NCBI GenBank assembly: GCA_031382085.1 | Contig: JANMYM010000027.1 | Location: 106,085-170,084 of the forward strand | Origin: UBA964 sp031382085 | Lineage (GTDB): Bacteria; Pseudomonadota; Gammaproteobacteria; Steroidobacterales; Steroidobacteraceae | Direction of reading: 5' to 3' | Length of the DNA: 64,000 bases | Shown: piece by piece, positions 18,223 to 26,963 of the stretch | How the letters are laid out: the number at the start of each line of letters is the position of its first letter | Numbering within the stretch: the first letter of the stretch is position 1 | Position numbers and translations under genes: made by a program | Notes under the pieces: generated by a model | Told to the model about the DNA's origin: nothing | What the model saw: the letters and a program-made list of their open reading frames with translations, nothing else | Database searches by the model: none

Positions 18223-18936
18223 ATGACGACGCCGGCAATTGAACTGCGCGACGTCGTCTTTGGGTGGCCGACCGGCCCCACGGTGCTGGATATCGCCCGG
18301 TTCGACGTCGCGCGCGGCGAAAAAGTCTTTGTGCGTGGCGCCAGCGGCAGCGGCAAGAGCACCTTGTTAGGTATCATCGGCGGCGTGCTGCAGCCCGGGC
18401 GGGGTTCGCTGCGTGTGCTCGGCACCGAACTGGCGAATCTGCGGCCGGGCGCCCGCGACCGCTTCCGCGGTGATCACATCGGGTTTATCTTCCAGATGTT
18501 CAACCTGATTCCGTACCTGTCGGTGCTGGACAATGTGCTGTTGCCGGTCCGGTTCACTCCGCACCGCGGCGCGGCATTTGTCGCTGCTGGCGCGTTGCGG
18601 GCTGAAGCACGCCGGCTGCTCGTGGCGCTCGGGCTGCATGACCCGGCGCTGCAGAAGCGCGCCGTCACCGAGCTCTCGATCGGCCAGCAGCAGCGCGTCG
18701 CCGCCGCGCGCGCACTGCTGGGGTCGCCGGAGCTGATCATTGCCGATGAACCGACCTCGTCGCTCGATTACGACGCGCGCGCCGATTTCCTGCAATTGCT
18801 GATGCAGGAATGCGCGCGCAGCGCGGCGACCCTGCTGTTCGTCAGCCACGACACGTCGTTAGGCAGCCTGTTCGACCGCAGCGTCTCGCTGCGCGAGATC
18901 AACCGCGCGGCCCAGCCGGCCGGGGCTGCCGCTTGA
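18223..18936 (+). CDS. ABC transporter ATP-binding protein (MacB/LolD type)
   Basis: The 237-residue ATPase has Walker A RGASGSGKSTLLG, the Q-loop in GFIFQMFNLIPYLSVLDNV, signature LSIGQQQRVAAARAL (LSxGQ form), Walker B LIIADEPTSSLD and the switch His in LLFVSHD. The closely spaced genes (3 bp after the zrgA-like stop, 4-base overlap with the permease) indicate one operon. It should energise the FtsX-like permease that follows; whether the pair moves zinc, a lipoprotein or acts mechanically cannot be read from sequence. Confidence 0.92.
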   Translation: MTTPAIELRDVVFGWPTGPTVLDIARFDVARGEKVFVRGASGSGKSTLLGIIGGVLQPGRGSLRVLGTELANLRPGARDRFRGDHIGFIFQMFNLIPYLSVLDNVLLPVRFTPHRGAAFVAAGALRAEARRLLVALGLHDPALQKRAVTELSIGQQQRVAAARALLGSPELIIADEPTSSLDYDARADFLQLLMQECARSAATLLFVSHDTSLGSLFDRSVSLREINRAAQPAGAAA

Positions 18937-20195
18937 CCACCCTATTGCTGGCAATGCGTTCACTCTGGAACCGCCGCGGCACCGCGCTGCTGACCATTTT
19001 TTCGATTGCCGTCAGCGTGTCATTGCTGTTAGGCGTGCAGAAAATGCGAGTCGCCGCCCGCGACAGCTTCGCCAACACCGTCTCCGGCGTGCACCTGATC
19101 GTCGGCGCGCGCTCCGGGCCGCTGAACCTGCTGCTGTATTCGATCTTCCGGGTCGGCGATGCCACCGCCAATGTCAGCTGGGCGAGCTACCAGAAGATCG
19201 CCAGGCATCCGGACGTGGAATGGACCATCCCGATTTCACTCGGCGATTCACATCGCGGTTTTCGGGTGGTCGGCACCAACGCCGATTATTTCGCGCACTA
19301 CCAGTACGGTGGCGACCGTTCGCTCAGGTTCGCTCAGGGCAAGCCCTTTGCCGACCTGTTCGACGTGGTGTTAGGTGCCGAGGTGGCGCGGCAACTCGGT
19401 TACAAGCTCGGCGACGAGATCATCGTGGCCCATGGGCTCGGGCGGGTCAGCTTCAGCCAGCACAAGGACAAGCCGTTTCATGTCGCCGGCATTCTGGCGG
19501 CGACCGGGACACCGGTTGACCGCAGCGTGCATGTCAGCCTGGAAGCCATCAGCGCCATTCACCTTGACTGGCAGAACGGCGTTCAGCCCGCGCCCTGGGC
19601 GCGCATCGGCGCCGCGCAGGCACGACAGGCCAAGCTGACACCGGACAGCATCACGGCATTTCTGGTGCGCATGAAGGAGCCCGCGCTGATATTCACCATG
19701 GAGCGCAGCATCAACCAGTATCGCGGCGAGCCGTTGTCGGCCGTAATTCCCGGGGTTGCACTGACACAGCTGTGGGATCTGGTTGGCATTGCCGACACGG
19801 CTCTGACAATCGTCGCAGCCTTCGTGGTGCTGGCCGGACTGCTCGGCATGCTAACAGCCATCCTGACAACGCTGAACGAGCGGCGGCGCGAGATGGCGAT
19901 CATGCGAGCCATGGGCGCCCGGCCCGCGCACATCTTTTCCCTGCTGATGGCCGAGGCTGGCACGCTGGCCCTGCTCGGGGTCCTCGCGGGTGTTGCACTG
20001 ACCTTCGCGTTGCTGGCGCTGGCGGCGCCGCTGATTTCCCAGCGCTATGGAATTTTCATGCAGCCGGGCGGTCTCAGCGGCATGGATTTGTCACTGCTGG
20101 CCGGCATCGTCGGCGTCGCGCTGTTGCTAGGCGCCTACCCGGCCTGGCGGGGCTACCGAAACACCCTGAACGATGGCTTGAGCATGCGCGTCTGA
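18933..20195 (+). CDS. FtsX/MacB-type ABC transporter permease
   Basis: The 420-residue membrane protein has the MacB-like plan. One N-terminal helix (TALLTIFSIAVSVSLLLGVQ) precedes a large periplasmic MacB_PCD domain of about 230 residues, and three C-terminal helices follow in the FtsX domain (IVAAFVVLAGLLGMLTAILT, LALLGVLAGVALTFALLALA and DLSLLAGIVGVALLLG). RRREMAIMRAMGARPAHIF is the FtsX-type coupling region. The start is taken as TTG overlapping the ATPase stop (reading LTTLLLAMRSLWNRR); an ATG seven codons later is the alternative. Confidence 0.88.
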   Translation: MTTLLLAMRSLWNRRGTALLTIFSIAVSVSLLLGVQKMRVAARDSFANTVSGVHLIVGARSGPLNLLLYSIFRVGDATANVSWASYQKIARHPDVEWTIPISLGDSHRGFRVVGTNADYFAHYQYGGDRSLRFAQGKPFADLFDVVLGAEVARQLGYKLGDEIIVAHGLGRVSFSQHKDKPFHVAGILAATGTPVDRSVHVSLEAISAIHLDWQNGVQPAPWARIGAAQARQAKLTPDSITAFLVRMKEPALIFTMERSINQYRGEPLSAVIPGVALTQLWDLVGIADTALTIVAAFVVLAGLLGMLTAILTTLNERRREMAIMRAMGARPAHIFSLLMAEAGTLALLGVLAGVALTFALLALAAPLISQRYGIFMQPGGLSGMDLSLLAGIVGVALLLGAYPAWRGYRNTLNDGLSMRV

Positions 20196-20209
20196 GCAAG
20201 CCGCGTAGA

Positions 20210-20854
20210 ATGAGCACCATGAAGACCTCGCGATCGTTGATCGGATTGACAGCCACGCTGCTCCTCACGGCGATCCCGGGATGGGCGATCGATACCAAGC
20301 CCAAGGCCAGACCCGCAACGGCGGCTACCGCACCCGCAGCCACGCCGGCGGCGGCCCCTGGCAGCGCATCCTCAGCGGGCGCACAGACGCCTGTGGCGCC
20401 TGCCGCAGGCAGCGCGGCGCTGCGTGAGCTTGATTGGGAGGACCTGATCCCCGCACAGGACAAGACGCACCCGCCTTCGGGCACGCCAGCGCCCATCCAT
20501 GACTATCTCGGGGAAGGCGGCCTGGCAGCGCAGCAGGTCATGGATTTCTCGGTCAACAAGGCGCTCGATGGCAGCAACGTCAAGCTGCCGGGATTCATTG
20601 TGCCACTGGAAGTCAGCAAGGAAGGCAAGGTGACGGAGTTCTTCCTGGTGCCGTATGTCGGCGCCTGCATTCACGTGCCGCCGCCGCCGCCCAACCAGAT
20701 TATCTACGTGCGTGACGAGAAAGGCCTGGCCCTGGAGAGCATCTGGGAGGCCTACTGGGTGACCGGCAAGCTGTCCGTCACCAATCGCAGCACGCGCCTG
20801 GGCGCCGCGGCCTATCAGCTGGCGGCCGACAAGGTCGAAATCTACAAGTTCTGA
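20210..20854 (+). CDS. DUF3299 exported protein of the Zrg-like operon
   Basis: The 214-residue product has a signal peptide (MKTSRSLIGLTATLLLTA, cut near IPGWA) and an Ala/Pro/Thr-rich spacer to about residue 60. The DUF3299 domain follows: LDWEDLIPAQD, VKLPGFIVPLEV, FFLVPYVGACIHVPPPPPNQ (Cys/His potential ligands) and a C-terminal IWEAYWVTGKLSV. DUF3299 proteins recur with DUF2796 and MacB-like ABC genes in zinc-related loci, so it is probably the periplasmic partner of the preceding transporter (inference). The two ATGs in the start region give nearly the same product. Confidence 0.82.
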   Translation: MSTMKTSRSLIGLTATLLLTAIPGWAIDTKPKARPATAATAPAATPAAAPGSASSAGAQTPVAPAAGSAALRELDWEDLIPAQDKTHPPSGTPAPIHDYLGEGGLAAQQVMDFSVNKALDGSNVKLPGFIVPLEVSKEGKVTEFFLVPYVGACIHVPPPPPNQIIYVRDEKGLALESIWEAYWVTGKLSVTNRSTRLGAAAYQLAADKVEIYKF

Positions 20855-20856
20855 AA

Positions 20857-22317
20857 CTAACGGCGCGCTAACACGGATTCGATGGCCTGGAAGTGAGCCT
20901 CGACGATCGGCGCGTTATAGCGGCCGACCGGCAAGCCGTTGTAGATGATGTGCGTGCCGCCCTCCATGAATTCCCGCGTATAGGGCGCGGACCAGTCGCT
21001 GTAGTCGATCGGCGCGTAGCGATCGAAATCCCTGAAACCCTCGAAGTTGAACATCGCATGCGAGAACATGGTGTCGGTGTTTTCGACGAAGAACTCGATC
21101 GGCAGGTTGATCACATAGTCAAATTTGTCGCGGATACCGTCCTTGAAAGCCTTGTTAGTCGACAGATAGTGGCCCTGCGGATTGTTGACCGGATCTGCGA
21201 AATGATCCTGCGCGAGCACCACCTGTTTGCGGCCGAAGTCGTAGCTGTCTAACAGCACCCTGGCATCCCGGAGCATCGCGTCGCGATACGGCGGCGCCAG
21301 TTTCAGCCAGGCTTCCTCGGGCACAAAGTCCCAGGGCATGCCGTGCACCGACACAGCGACTTTGACATCGACGTCCTTGCCGCGGGGCAGCGTATCGAGC
21401 CGGTCCCTGAGCATGTTCAGGTAGGCCTGCCGCAACACCGGAAAATCGCCCAACTGCGGCGCGAGGATTACCTTGATCTTCCTGCGGTGCTTTTTTTCCC
21501 AGGCCTCGACATCTTCGAAGGCGTGGCGGAACGAGCCGTTAAATTCCTCGTGATGCGAGTAGATCGGCACGGACGGCGCGATGAGCAGAGTGTCGATCCC
21601 GCTGTCCAGTAACCCATCGATCGCATCCTGCAGGATGCCGAAATTGTCCGAGGTCGCCACGCGCCAGGGAAACGCGCCATATTTCTCCTGGATCCGCGCC
21701 ATGGTGCTTGCGGCGATGAGTTTCATGCCGGCCTCGTGCGGCAGCTTGTGGTTCACCAGCCCGCGGCCGTAATAATAGACTGTCGCCTTGGTCATCAGCT
21801 TCGCGGCGATCGTCGGGATACCCTGCTTGCGGGTTGTTAGCAGAAAATAGCCATGATCGAGGTGCAGGCGCGGATCGGGTGGCACCCAGCGCACTTCGCC
21901 GCGCCGGTATTTTTCCAGGTAACGCAGGCCATCGACGTCGCGCTCGCTGCCGTGCAGGTCCACGAGCTGCGTGGGCCTGAATTCCTTGAACTCGTAAAAC
22001 CTGACGTTGTCGAGAAGTACGACGCCCCGATCGGCGCTCGCGAAATTCCGGAACGGCCAGGGGATGTACTGCAGGGATTTCAGCGCGATGTTGTAGTAAT
22101 CGGCGCGCCGGTTGTCTTGCGGCATGATCAGCTCGGTCACCAGCACGCCGACCTTGCCGACGGGTTTGCGGTCCTGCTTGAGGTAATAGCTGTAGTAGTT
22201 CGGTTCGCGCAGCTGCGGCGGCGGATTCCGGTACTTGAACAGACCGTAGCCCGCGCCCGCCAGTACTAACAGGCCGAGCAGAATCCGGGTAACCAACCTC
22301 TGAATCGGTGCTGTCAC
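20857..22317 (-). CDS. membrane-anchored ferrochelatase-like protein of unknown function
   Basis: This 486-residue protein begins with a single membrane segment (about 8-25, ILLGLLVLAGAGYGLF) and should face the periplasm. The rest resembles the chelatase fold: LIAPSVPIYSHHEEFNGS (about 245-262) resembles the ferrochelatase PLYPQYS...GS motif, VAVSVHGMP (about 320-328) matches its catalytic-His strand, and INLPIEFFVENTDTMF (about 403-418) matches the PVGFVSDHLEVLY segment. His325 is kept, and the catalytic Glu position appears to be Asp. It lies 10 bp downstream of the DUF5916-type gene and is likely co-transcribed. Substrate and activity are unknown. Confidence 0.6.
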   Translation of the reverse strand: MTAPIQRLVTRILLGLLVLAGAGYGLFKYRNPPPQLREPNYYSYYLKQDRKPVGKVGVLVTELIMPQDNRRADYYNIALKSLQYIPWPFRNFASADRGVVLLDNVRFYEFKEFRPTQLVDLHGSERDVDGLRYLEKYRRGEVRWVPPDPRLHLDHGYFLLTTRKQGIPTIAAKLMTKATVYYYGRGLVNHKLPHEAGMKLIAASTMARIQEKYGAFPWRVATSDNFGILQDAIDGLLDSGIDTLLIAPSVPIYSHHEEFNGSFRHAFEDVEAWEKKHRRKIKVILAPQLGDFPVLRQAYLNMLRDRLDTLPRGKDVDVKVAVSVHGMPWDFVPEEAWLKLAPPYRDAMLRDARVLLDSYDFGRKQVVLAQDHFADPVNNPQGHYLSTNKAFKDGIRDKFDYVINLPIEFFVENTDTMFSHAMFNFEGFRDFDRYAPIDYSDWSAPYTREFMEGGTHIIYNGLPVGRYNAPIVEAHFQAIESVLARR

Positions 22318-22326
22318 GTCGCACTC

Positions 22327-24582
22327 CTAGAATTGGTAACGCAATTTCACAACGAACTGGTCCTGGTTCGGATTGTCGTTGACGCCGGACCACAGCTCTT
22401 GAAAGCCGTCATCGGCGGTGCTGCCATAGACCCCACCGCGCGTGTAGACCACGAAGAAATCCGACAGGGATTTAAGCTCATAGCGATAGCGCAACTGGAA
22501 ACCGAGTTCGCTGCGCTGAAACGATGTCGCCGGACCGGGGCGCGGCAGCAGTCTCCCGCTGGCTGCGATGTCATAGGCCTGCCGGCCGTCCGCCTGCAGT
22601 CCAACCCACTGCAGGCGCGCGCGCAGTTCCTGCTTTTGCGACGGGAACCAGCTGACACCCTGCCGCAGGATCCACTGGCGCTTGCGATACGTGGCCAGTT
22701 CCTTGATGCCGGGCACGAACGCAAACCAGTCGGGGCTGTCGATCCAGGTGGCCTGGATGTTGGTGCTGAATTGCGGCGTGAAATAATAAATCAGAAACAA
22801 ATAACTTTGCACGGCAGCTTTGCCGCGCACGCCTTCTTCAAACACCTTGAATTCCGCCTCGGCGCGCAGACGCGTCGAGGTCTGCTCGGTCGCAAACAGG
22901 CTGGCCGCGTAGCGCGCCGGGATGCGTACTGCGGCACCGCCGCGGGTGAGCAGGTCGTCGAACCCGGACGTGTCGTACTCGAACTTGAAGTTGATGCCAT
23001 GTGGTTTGCGAAAACGCCATTCACGCTCGAGCTTGAGTACGGTGGGCAGGTCCAGACCAAAATCGTTCTGTGCAACTTTGGCGGTCAGATCTAGGCGTGT
23101 AAACGCCAACCTGCTGGACTCGGGGAATTTTCGTCGATAAATGTTCCACTCGCCGCGCAGCTGCCGGAGGCTGCGGCGCGGCTGATAGCCGAGATCGTTC
23201 AATTCCAGATTGCGGTCATACCAGACCAGTTCGTATTCCTGACCGAGGCGCAGCTGCGGATCATTGCGATAGTTGAGCCACAAGCCGAGGCCATCGTGCG
23301 CGCCCGGCGCATCGATGAGGCTTGCAATGGCCTGGCCGCGCAGGCTGACGCTGCTCTTCGGATTGAATTCAAAATCGAGCGACTGCACGGTCGCGGTTCG
23401 ATCACGCGTCGGCCGGTCGGTGACGCTGCCCAGCCAGCCTAACGACAGTTTCTCGCCGCGGTAGTTGCCGCGCCCCACGAGGTAACGCCGGCCTTTGGCC
23501 GCGTCGCTGTCATCTTCCAGCGCCGCGAACGCGCCGAGTTCGAGTTTTTTGATGATGCCGGTGTATTTCGCGGCGCTGATGATTTCGCTCGCGCCTAACG
23601 GACCGGCATCGGCGTTGCCGCCAATGCGCCGCGTATTGACCAGGCGGCCTTCATCCGGCAGGCGCAGATCAAACACTCCCTGGTTCTCGGTGAAGAACGG
23701 CCGCTTCTCGGAGAAAAAAGTCTCGATTGCGGAAAAATTGACGACCAGGTCATCGCTTTCGACCTGGCCGAAGTCCGGGTTGACGGTGGCGGTCAGCTGC
23801 TGCGGGCCCTCGGGCTTCCAGGCGATGTCCAGGCCCGCGCGACCTAACACCCGGTCCTTGAGCCGGTCGGAGTTGACCGACGCATAGGGGAACCAGTCGA
23901 GGCGCGCGGTGGAATAACGCGGCACCGTGATCTTGTGCATGCCGTCGATGAAATTGGGGCTGGCGCTGCTGATGGCGGGATACCCGTAGCCGTGCGCCAT
24001 GCGCTTGATGAATTGCGCGAACCACACGCCGATGACGCGATGATCGCCCTGGCCACTGCTCATGGCGACGCTCGACCAGGGAATCAGCCACTCTGCGCTC
24101 CAGCCCCGCTCATCCTCATGTGCGCCGTGAAACCAGATGCCGTCCCAATCGTATACCGGCGCCGTGCGGCCCTTGGTCAGCACACCGTCGCGGATGGAAT
24201 TGGCCATCGAGATCGTAAATTCGTAGGCGGTGTGCCCCTCGCCTTCGAAGTCGACCACGAGTCGGATCGGATCGGCGTCCATGCGCGCCGCGTCCCGCGG
24301 CGAGCGTCCGTGACTGCGAATTTCCGGCGGTACTTCGGCCCGCGCCCACACCGCCAATCCTTCGGGTGTGGCCAGGACCCTGGCGACGACCGGATAAGGT
24401 GCCGGCTCACCGGTGAACGGATCGACCGAGGTAAAGCCTGTGATGACCTCCGCCTGTTGCCATTCGGGCTCGTCAGCGACACCGTCGGTGGTGATGGTCG
24501 CCAAGCTAACACGACTTAGAATCAATCCAAGCAAAAAAACCGTTAAGCTGCGGCCGAGAACATTCTTGAGAATTTGCGACAA
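22327..24582 (-). CDS. DUF5916-type outer-membrane protein with N-terminal CBM9-like domain
   Basis: The product of about 751 residues has a signal peptide (LTVFLLGLILSRVSLA) and a CBM9/DOMON-like beta sandwich (about 30-220: VVDFEGEGHTAYEFT, DWDGIWFHGAHED, WSAEWLIPWSSVA). The DUF5916 part follows, with TVNPDFGQVESDDLVVNFSA and FSEKRPFFTENQGVFDL, the hallmark of the family. The C-terminal half alternates charged and aromatic residues like a beta barrel and ends in a Phe (VKLRYQF), as outer-membrane proteins do. A TTG start is assumed because upstream ATG codons would overlap the divergent pip gene. Ligand unknown; paired with the ferrochelatase-like gene. Confidence 0.75.
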   Translation of the reverse strand: MSQILKNVLGRSLTVFLLGLILSRVSLATITTDGVADEPEWQQAEVITGFTSVDPFTGEPAPYPVVARVLATPEGLAVWARAEVPPEIRSHGRSPRDAARMDADPIRLVVDFEGEGHTAYEFTISMANSIRDGVLTKGRTAPVYDWDGIWFHGAHEDERGWSAEWLIPWSSVAMSSGQGDHRVIGVWFAQFIKRMAHGYGYPAISSASPNFIDGMHKITVPRYSTARLDWFPYASVNSDRLKDRVLGRAGLDIAWKPEGPQQLTATVNPDFGQVESDDLVVNFSAIETFFSEKRPFFTENQGVFDLRLPDEGRLVNTRRIGGNADAGPLGASEIISAAKYTGIIKKLELGAFAALEDDSDAAKGRRYLVGRGNYRGEKLSLGWLGSVTDRPTRDRTATVQSLDFEFNPKSSVSLRGQAIASLIDAPGAHDGLGLWLNYRNDPQLRLGQEYELVWYDRNLELNDLGYQPRRSLRQLRGEWNIYRRKFPESSRLAFTRLDLTAKVAQNDFGLDLPTVLKLEREWRFRKPHGINFKFEYDTSGFDDLLTRGGAAVRIPARYAASLFATEQTSTRLRAEAEFKVFEEGVRGKAAVQSYLFLIYYFTPQFSTNIQATWIDSPDWFAFVPGIKELATYRKRQWILRQGVSWFPSQKQELRARLQWVGLQADGRQAYDIAASGRLLPRPGPATSFQRSELGFQLRYRYELKSLSDFFVVYTRGGVYGSTADDGFQELWSGVNDNPNQDQFVVKLRYQF

Positions 24583-24646
24583 GTGCAGACAGATCCGTGA
24601 CTGAGTCCCCGCTTTCAATCTTCCATTATTCGCAGGCAGTACACCC

Positions 24647-25645
24647 GTGAAAAGTTCTCGCAAGGCCAGACTACGGATTCGTACACCGGCCACCGAACTC
24701 TATCCACCCATCCGGGTCCGGCGCAGCGGCCACTTGCGGGTCTCCAAATTGCACGAGATTTACTGGGAGGAAAGCGGGAATCCTGCCGGTAGACCGGTAG
24801 TTTTCCTGCATGGCGGCCCGGGCGGCGGCACCACGCCGCGCATGCGGCAGTTCTTCAATCCGCGCAGGTACCGGATTGTGCTGTTTGACCAGCGTGGCTG
24901 CGGCAGGAGCCGGCCCCATTCCAGTCTTGTCGACAACACGACCTGGCATCTGGTCAGCGACATGGAGCTGCTGCGCGAACATCTCGGGGTCGAGCGCTGG
25001 CAGGTCTTCGGCGGCTCCTGGGGCTCGACCCTGGCGCTGGCCTATGCCCAGACCCACCCGGATCGCGTCACTGAGCTGGTGCTGCGCGGCATTTTCCTGC
25101 TGCGGCCCTGGGAACTGCATTGGTTCTATGGCGCGCCGGACGGCACTGGCGCGTTGTATCCCGATCTCTATGAAGAATACGTCCGGCCGATACCGCCGGC
25201 CGAGCGCTCAGACATGATCAAGGCCTATTACAAGCGCCTCACCAGCCCTGACCGCAAGACCCTGTTGCAGGCGGCGCGCGCCTGGTCGATCTGGGAAGGC
25301 GCGACCAGTTTTTTGTTAGGCGATCCGAACTACGTCGCCAAGTTCAAGGATGCCGCGTATGCCGCGGCATTTGCGCGCATCGAATGCCATTACTTCATCA
25401 ATGGCGGCTTCCTGCGAACGCCGACGCAATTGCTGGACGATGTCGCGCGCATCCGCCATATTCCCTGCGTGATCGTGCAGGGCCGTTATGACGTCGTCTG
25501 CCCGATGCGCAGCGCCTGGGACCTTCACCGCGCCTGGCCGGAAGCGGATCTGCGCATTGTCGGCGACGCCGGCCACTCGGCGTTCGAGCCGGGCATCTCC
25601 CGTGAACTGGTGCGCGCGACCGCTCAGTTCGCCGACCAACGCTGA
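24647..25645 (+). CDS. pip: proline iminopeptidase
   Basis: The enzyme removes N-terminal proline from peptides in the cytosol. The 332-residue alpha/beta hydrolase of peptidase family S33 has HGGPGGGTTPRMRQFF (oxyanion hole), VLFDQRGCGRSRPH, the nucleophile elbow GGSWGSTLALAYA with catalytic Ser, and VQGRYDVVCPM (Asp) and GDAGHSAFE (His). GTG is the only plausible start before the family N-terminus. It diverges from the DUF5916-type gene; the hydrolase on the opposite strand overlaps its last 22 bases. Confidence 0.93.
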   Translation: MKSSRKARLRIRTPATELYPPIRVRRSGHLRVSKLHEIYWEESGNPAGRPVVFLHGGPGGGTTPRMRQFFNPRRYRIVLFDQRGCGRSRPHSSLVDNTTWHLVSDMELLREHLGVERWQVFGGSWGSTLALAYAQTHPDRVTELVLRGIFLLRPWELHWFYGAPDGTGALYPDLYEEYVRPIPPAERSDMIKAYYKRLTSPDRKTLLQAARAWSIWEGATSFLLGDPNYVAKFKDAAYAAAFARIECHYFINGGFLRTPTQLLDDVARIRHIPCVIVQGRYDVVCPMRSAWDLHRAWPEADLRIVGDAGHSAFEPGISRELVRATAQFADQR

Positions 25646-26475
25646 ACGAAAGCGACCGTCTCGTCCAGCACCGGCGCGCGCCGGCGCAGCGGCACCGAGT
25701 ACGCAGCAATGGTGTCCGAATGACTGAGTCGCGGTAAAAGCCGCAAAGTCACATCGACACCCTGGGCGCGGAGTGCTGCCGCCAGGGCCTCACTGTTGCG
25801 CGGATCTACTGTCTGGTCTTGCTGGCCATGTATCAGCAACGCCGGCGGCGAAGTGGAACTGGCGAAATTCACCGGCTGCCAGTCAGCTGTGGTCCAGGGC
25901 GGACCGAACATGATATTCAGTAGCGGGGTGTTAGGCAGCAGCACATGCGGCGCCGACAGGGCGATCAAGCCACGCAACCGGACATCGCCGGCACCTGCCC
26001 GGGTCAGATAGCGCCGATCCAGCGCGACCATGCTGGCCAGGTAACCGCCGGCGGAATGCCCCATGAGGAACAAGTGTGCCGGGTCGCCGCCGTACTCAGC
26101 CGCGTGATCATGTACCCACTTGACGGCCTGCGCCGCGTCGTCGACGAATTCAGGAAATACCGCCGGCGGATAGACGCGGTAGTCAGGCAGGACGGCAACG
26201 AGGCCACGCTGCGCCAGCGCGGCGCCGACAAAGCGGTAGTTCTCACGGCGTCCGTACTGAAACGAGCCGCCGTACCAGAAGACGACCACCGGGGCGGTCC
26301 TGGCGCCGCGCGGCACGTAGATATCGAGTGTCCGACGCGGGCCGTCGCCGTAACGCAGCGCCGCTTGGCGTTGATAGTTGCCGAGCAGCGCTGGTGCGTT
26401 CGCGACGGCCAGTTTCAGGCTGGTGCAGGAAGCTAACAGCAAAGCCGCGCCGAGCAGCACCAGACGTCTCAGCAT
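25624..26475 (-). CDS. alpha/beta hydrolase lipoprotein
   Basis: The 283-residue protein begins with a lipoprotein signal (LVLLGAALLLASCTS, lipobox Cys16). An alpha/beta hydrolase of the BD-FAE/lipase type follows: VVVFWYGGSFQYGRRENYR replaces the usual HGGG loop, FLMGHSAGGYLASMVA supplies Ser, IHGQQDQTVDP supplies Asp and RLSHSDT supplies His. The Tyr in place of His in the oxyanion loop is a family variant. It overlaps the upstream HExxH gene by seven bases and the end of pip by 22. Substrate unknown, probably an ester. Confidence 0.85.
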   Translation of the reverse strand: MLRRLVLLGAALLLASCTSLKLAVANAPALLGNYQRQAALRYGDGPRRTLDIYVPRGARTAPVVVFWYGGSFQYGRRENYRFVGAALAQRGLVAVLPDYRVYPPAVFPEFVDDAAQAVKWVHDHAAEYGGDPAHLFLMGHSAGGYLASMVALDRRYLTRAGAGDVRLRGLIALSAPHVLLPNTPLLNIMFGPPWTTADWQPVNFASSTSPPALLIHGQQDQTVDPRNSEALAAALRAQGVDVTLRLLPRLSHSDTIAAYSVPLRRRAPVLDETVAFVQRWSAN

Positions 26476-26951
26476 CGCAGCGCACCCGTCGGCTGGCCTG
26501 ATGTATCGACTACGCCGTGCTTCTGAAGCCAGGACCGGGCGTCGACGGCGTCCTCCCGATACCAGGCGCCGGCCGACCCAAGGCGAAACGTATAGCCCCA
26601 GGCGTCCATGTCCTGCATGAGCCGCTCGCTGCCCACGCCAGCTATCCCGGAAGCTAACAAAATCTGCAGAAAACAGACCGCATTCTCTTCCGGGTCGTCG
26701 CCCCCGGCATCGCGGTCCAGAACGGCCCGGCGCCCGGGCGTGGCGCAGATGTAATGACAAGCTTCGTGCAGCACGGAATGCAGCGGTGTGTCGGGGCGCG
26801 CCAGCAAGTGGTTGCCCAGTAATCCTGCCTCCGTATCACCCCAATAGGATCCGGGGATTGCCGTCTCAGGAGCTAACAGCTCAAGCTGGATGCCATAGCC
26901 TGCCAGCAGCGTGGCAACAGCGGACGATTCGATCGCAGCCATCCTGAGCAC
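26469..26951 (-). CDS. small HExxH-containing conserved protein (putative zinc protease)
   Basis: This 160-residue soluble protein has no signal peptide. It carries a perfect zincin-type motif in LHSVLHEACHYIC (HEACH, about residues 62-66) and an acidic stretch, AGGDDPEENAVCFLQIL, about 20 residues later whose Glu could be a third ligand. The flanking conserved parts are YWGDTEAGLLGNHLLARPDTP and a C-terminal MDAWGYTFRLG. I recognise it as a conserved hypothetical family annotated as a putative protease. It lies in line behind leuS-lptE and overlaps the lipoprotein hydrolase, so the four may share a transcript. Confidence 0.7.
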   Translation of the reverse strand: MLRMAAIESSAVATLLAGYGIQLELLAPETAIPGSYWGDTEAGLLGNHLLARPDTPLHSVLHEACHYICATPGRRAVLDRDAGGDDPEENAVCFLQILLASGIAGVGSERLMQDMDAWGYTFRLGSAGAWYREDAVDARSWLQKHGVVDTSGQPTGALRC

Positions 26952-26963
26952 GGCGGGCCTGTG

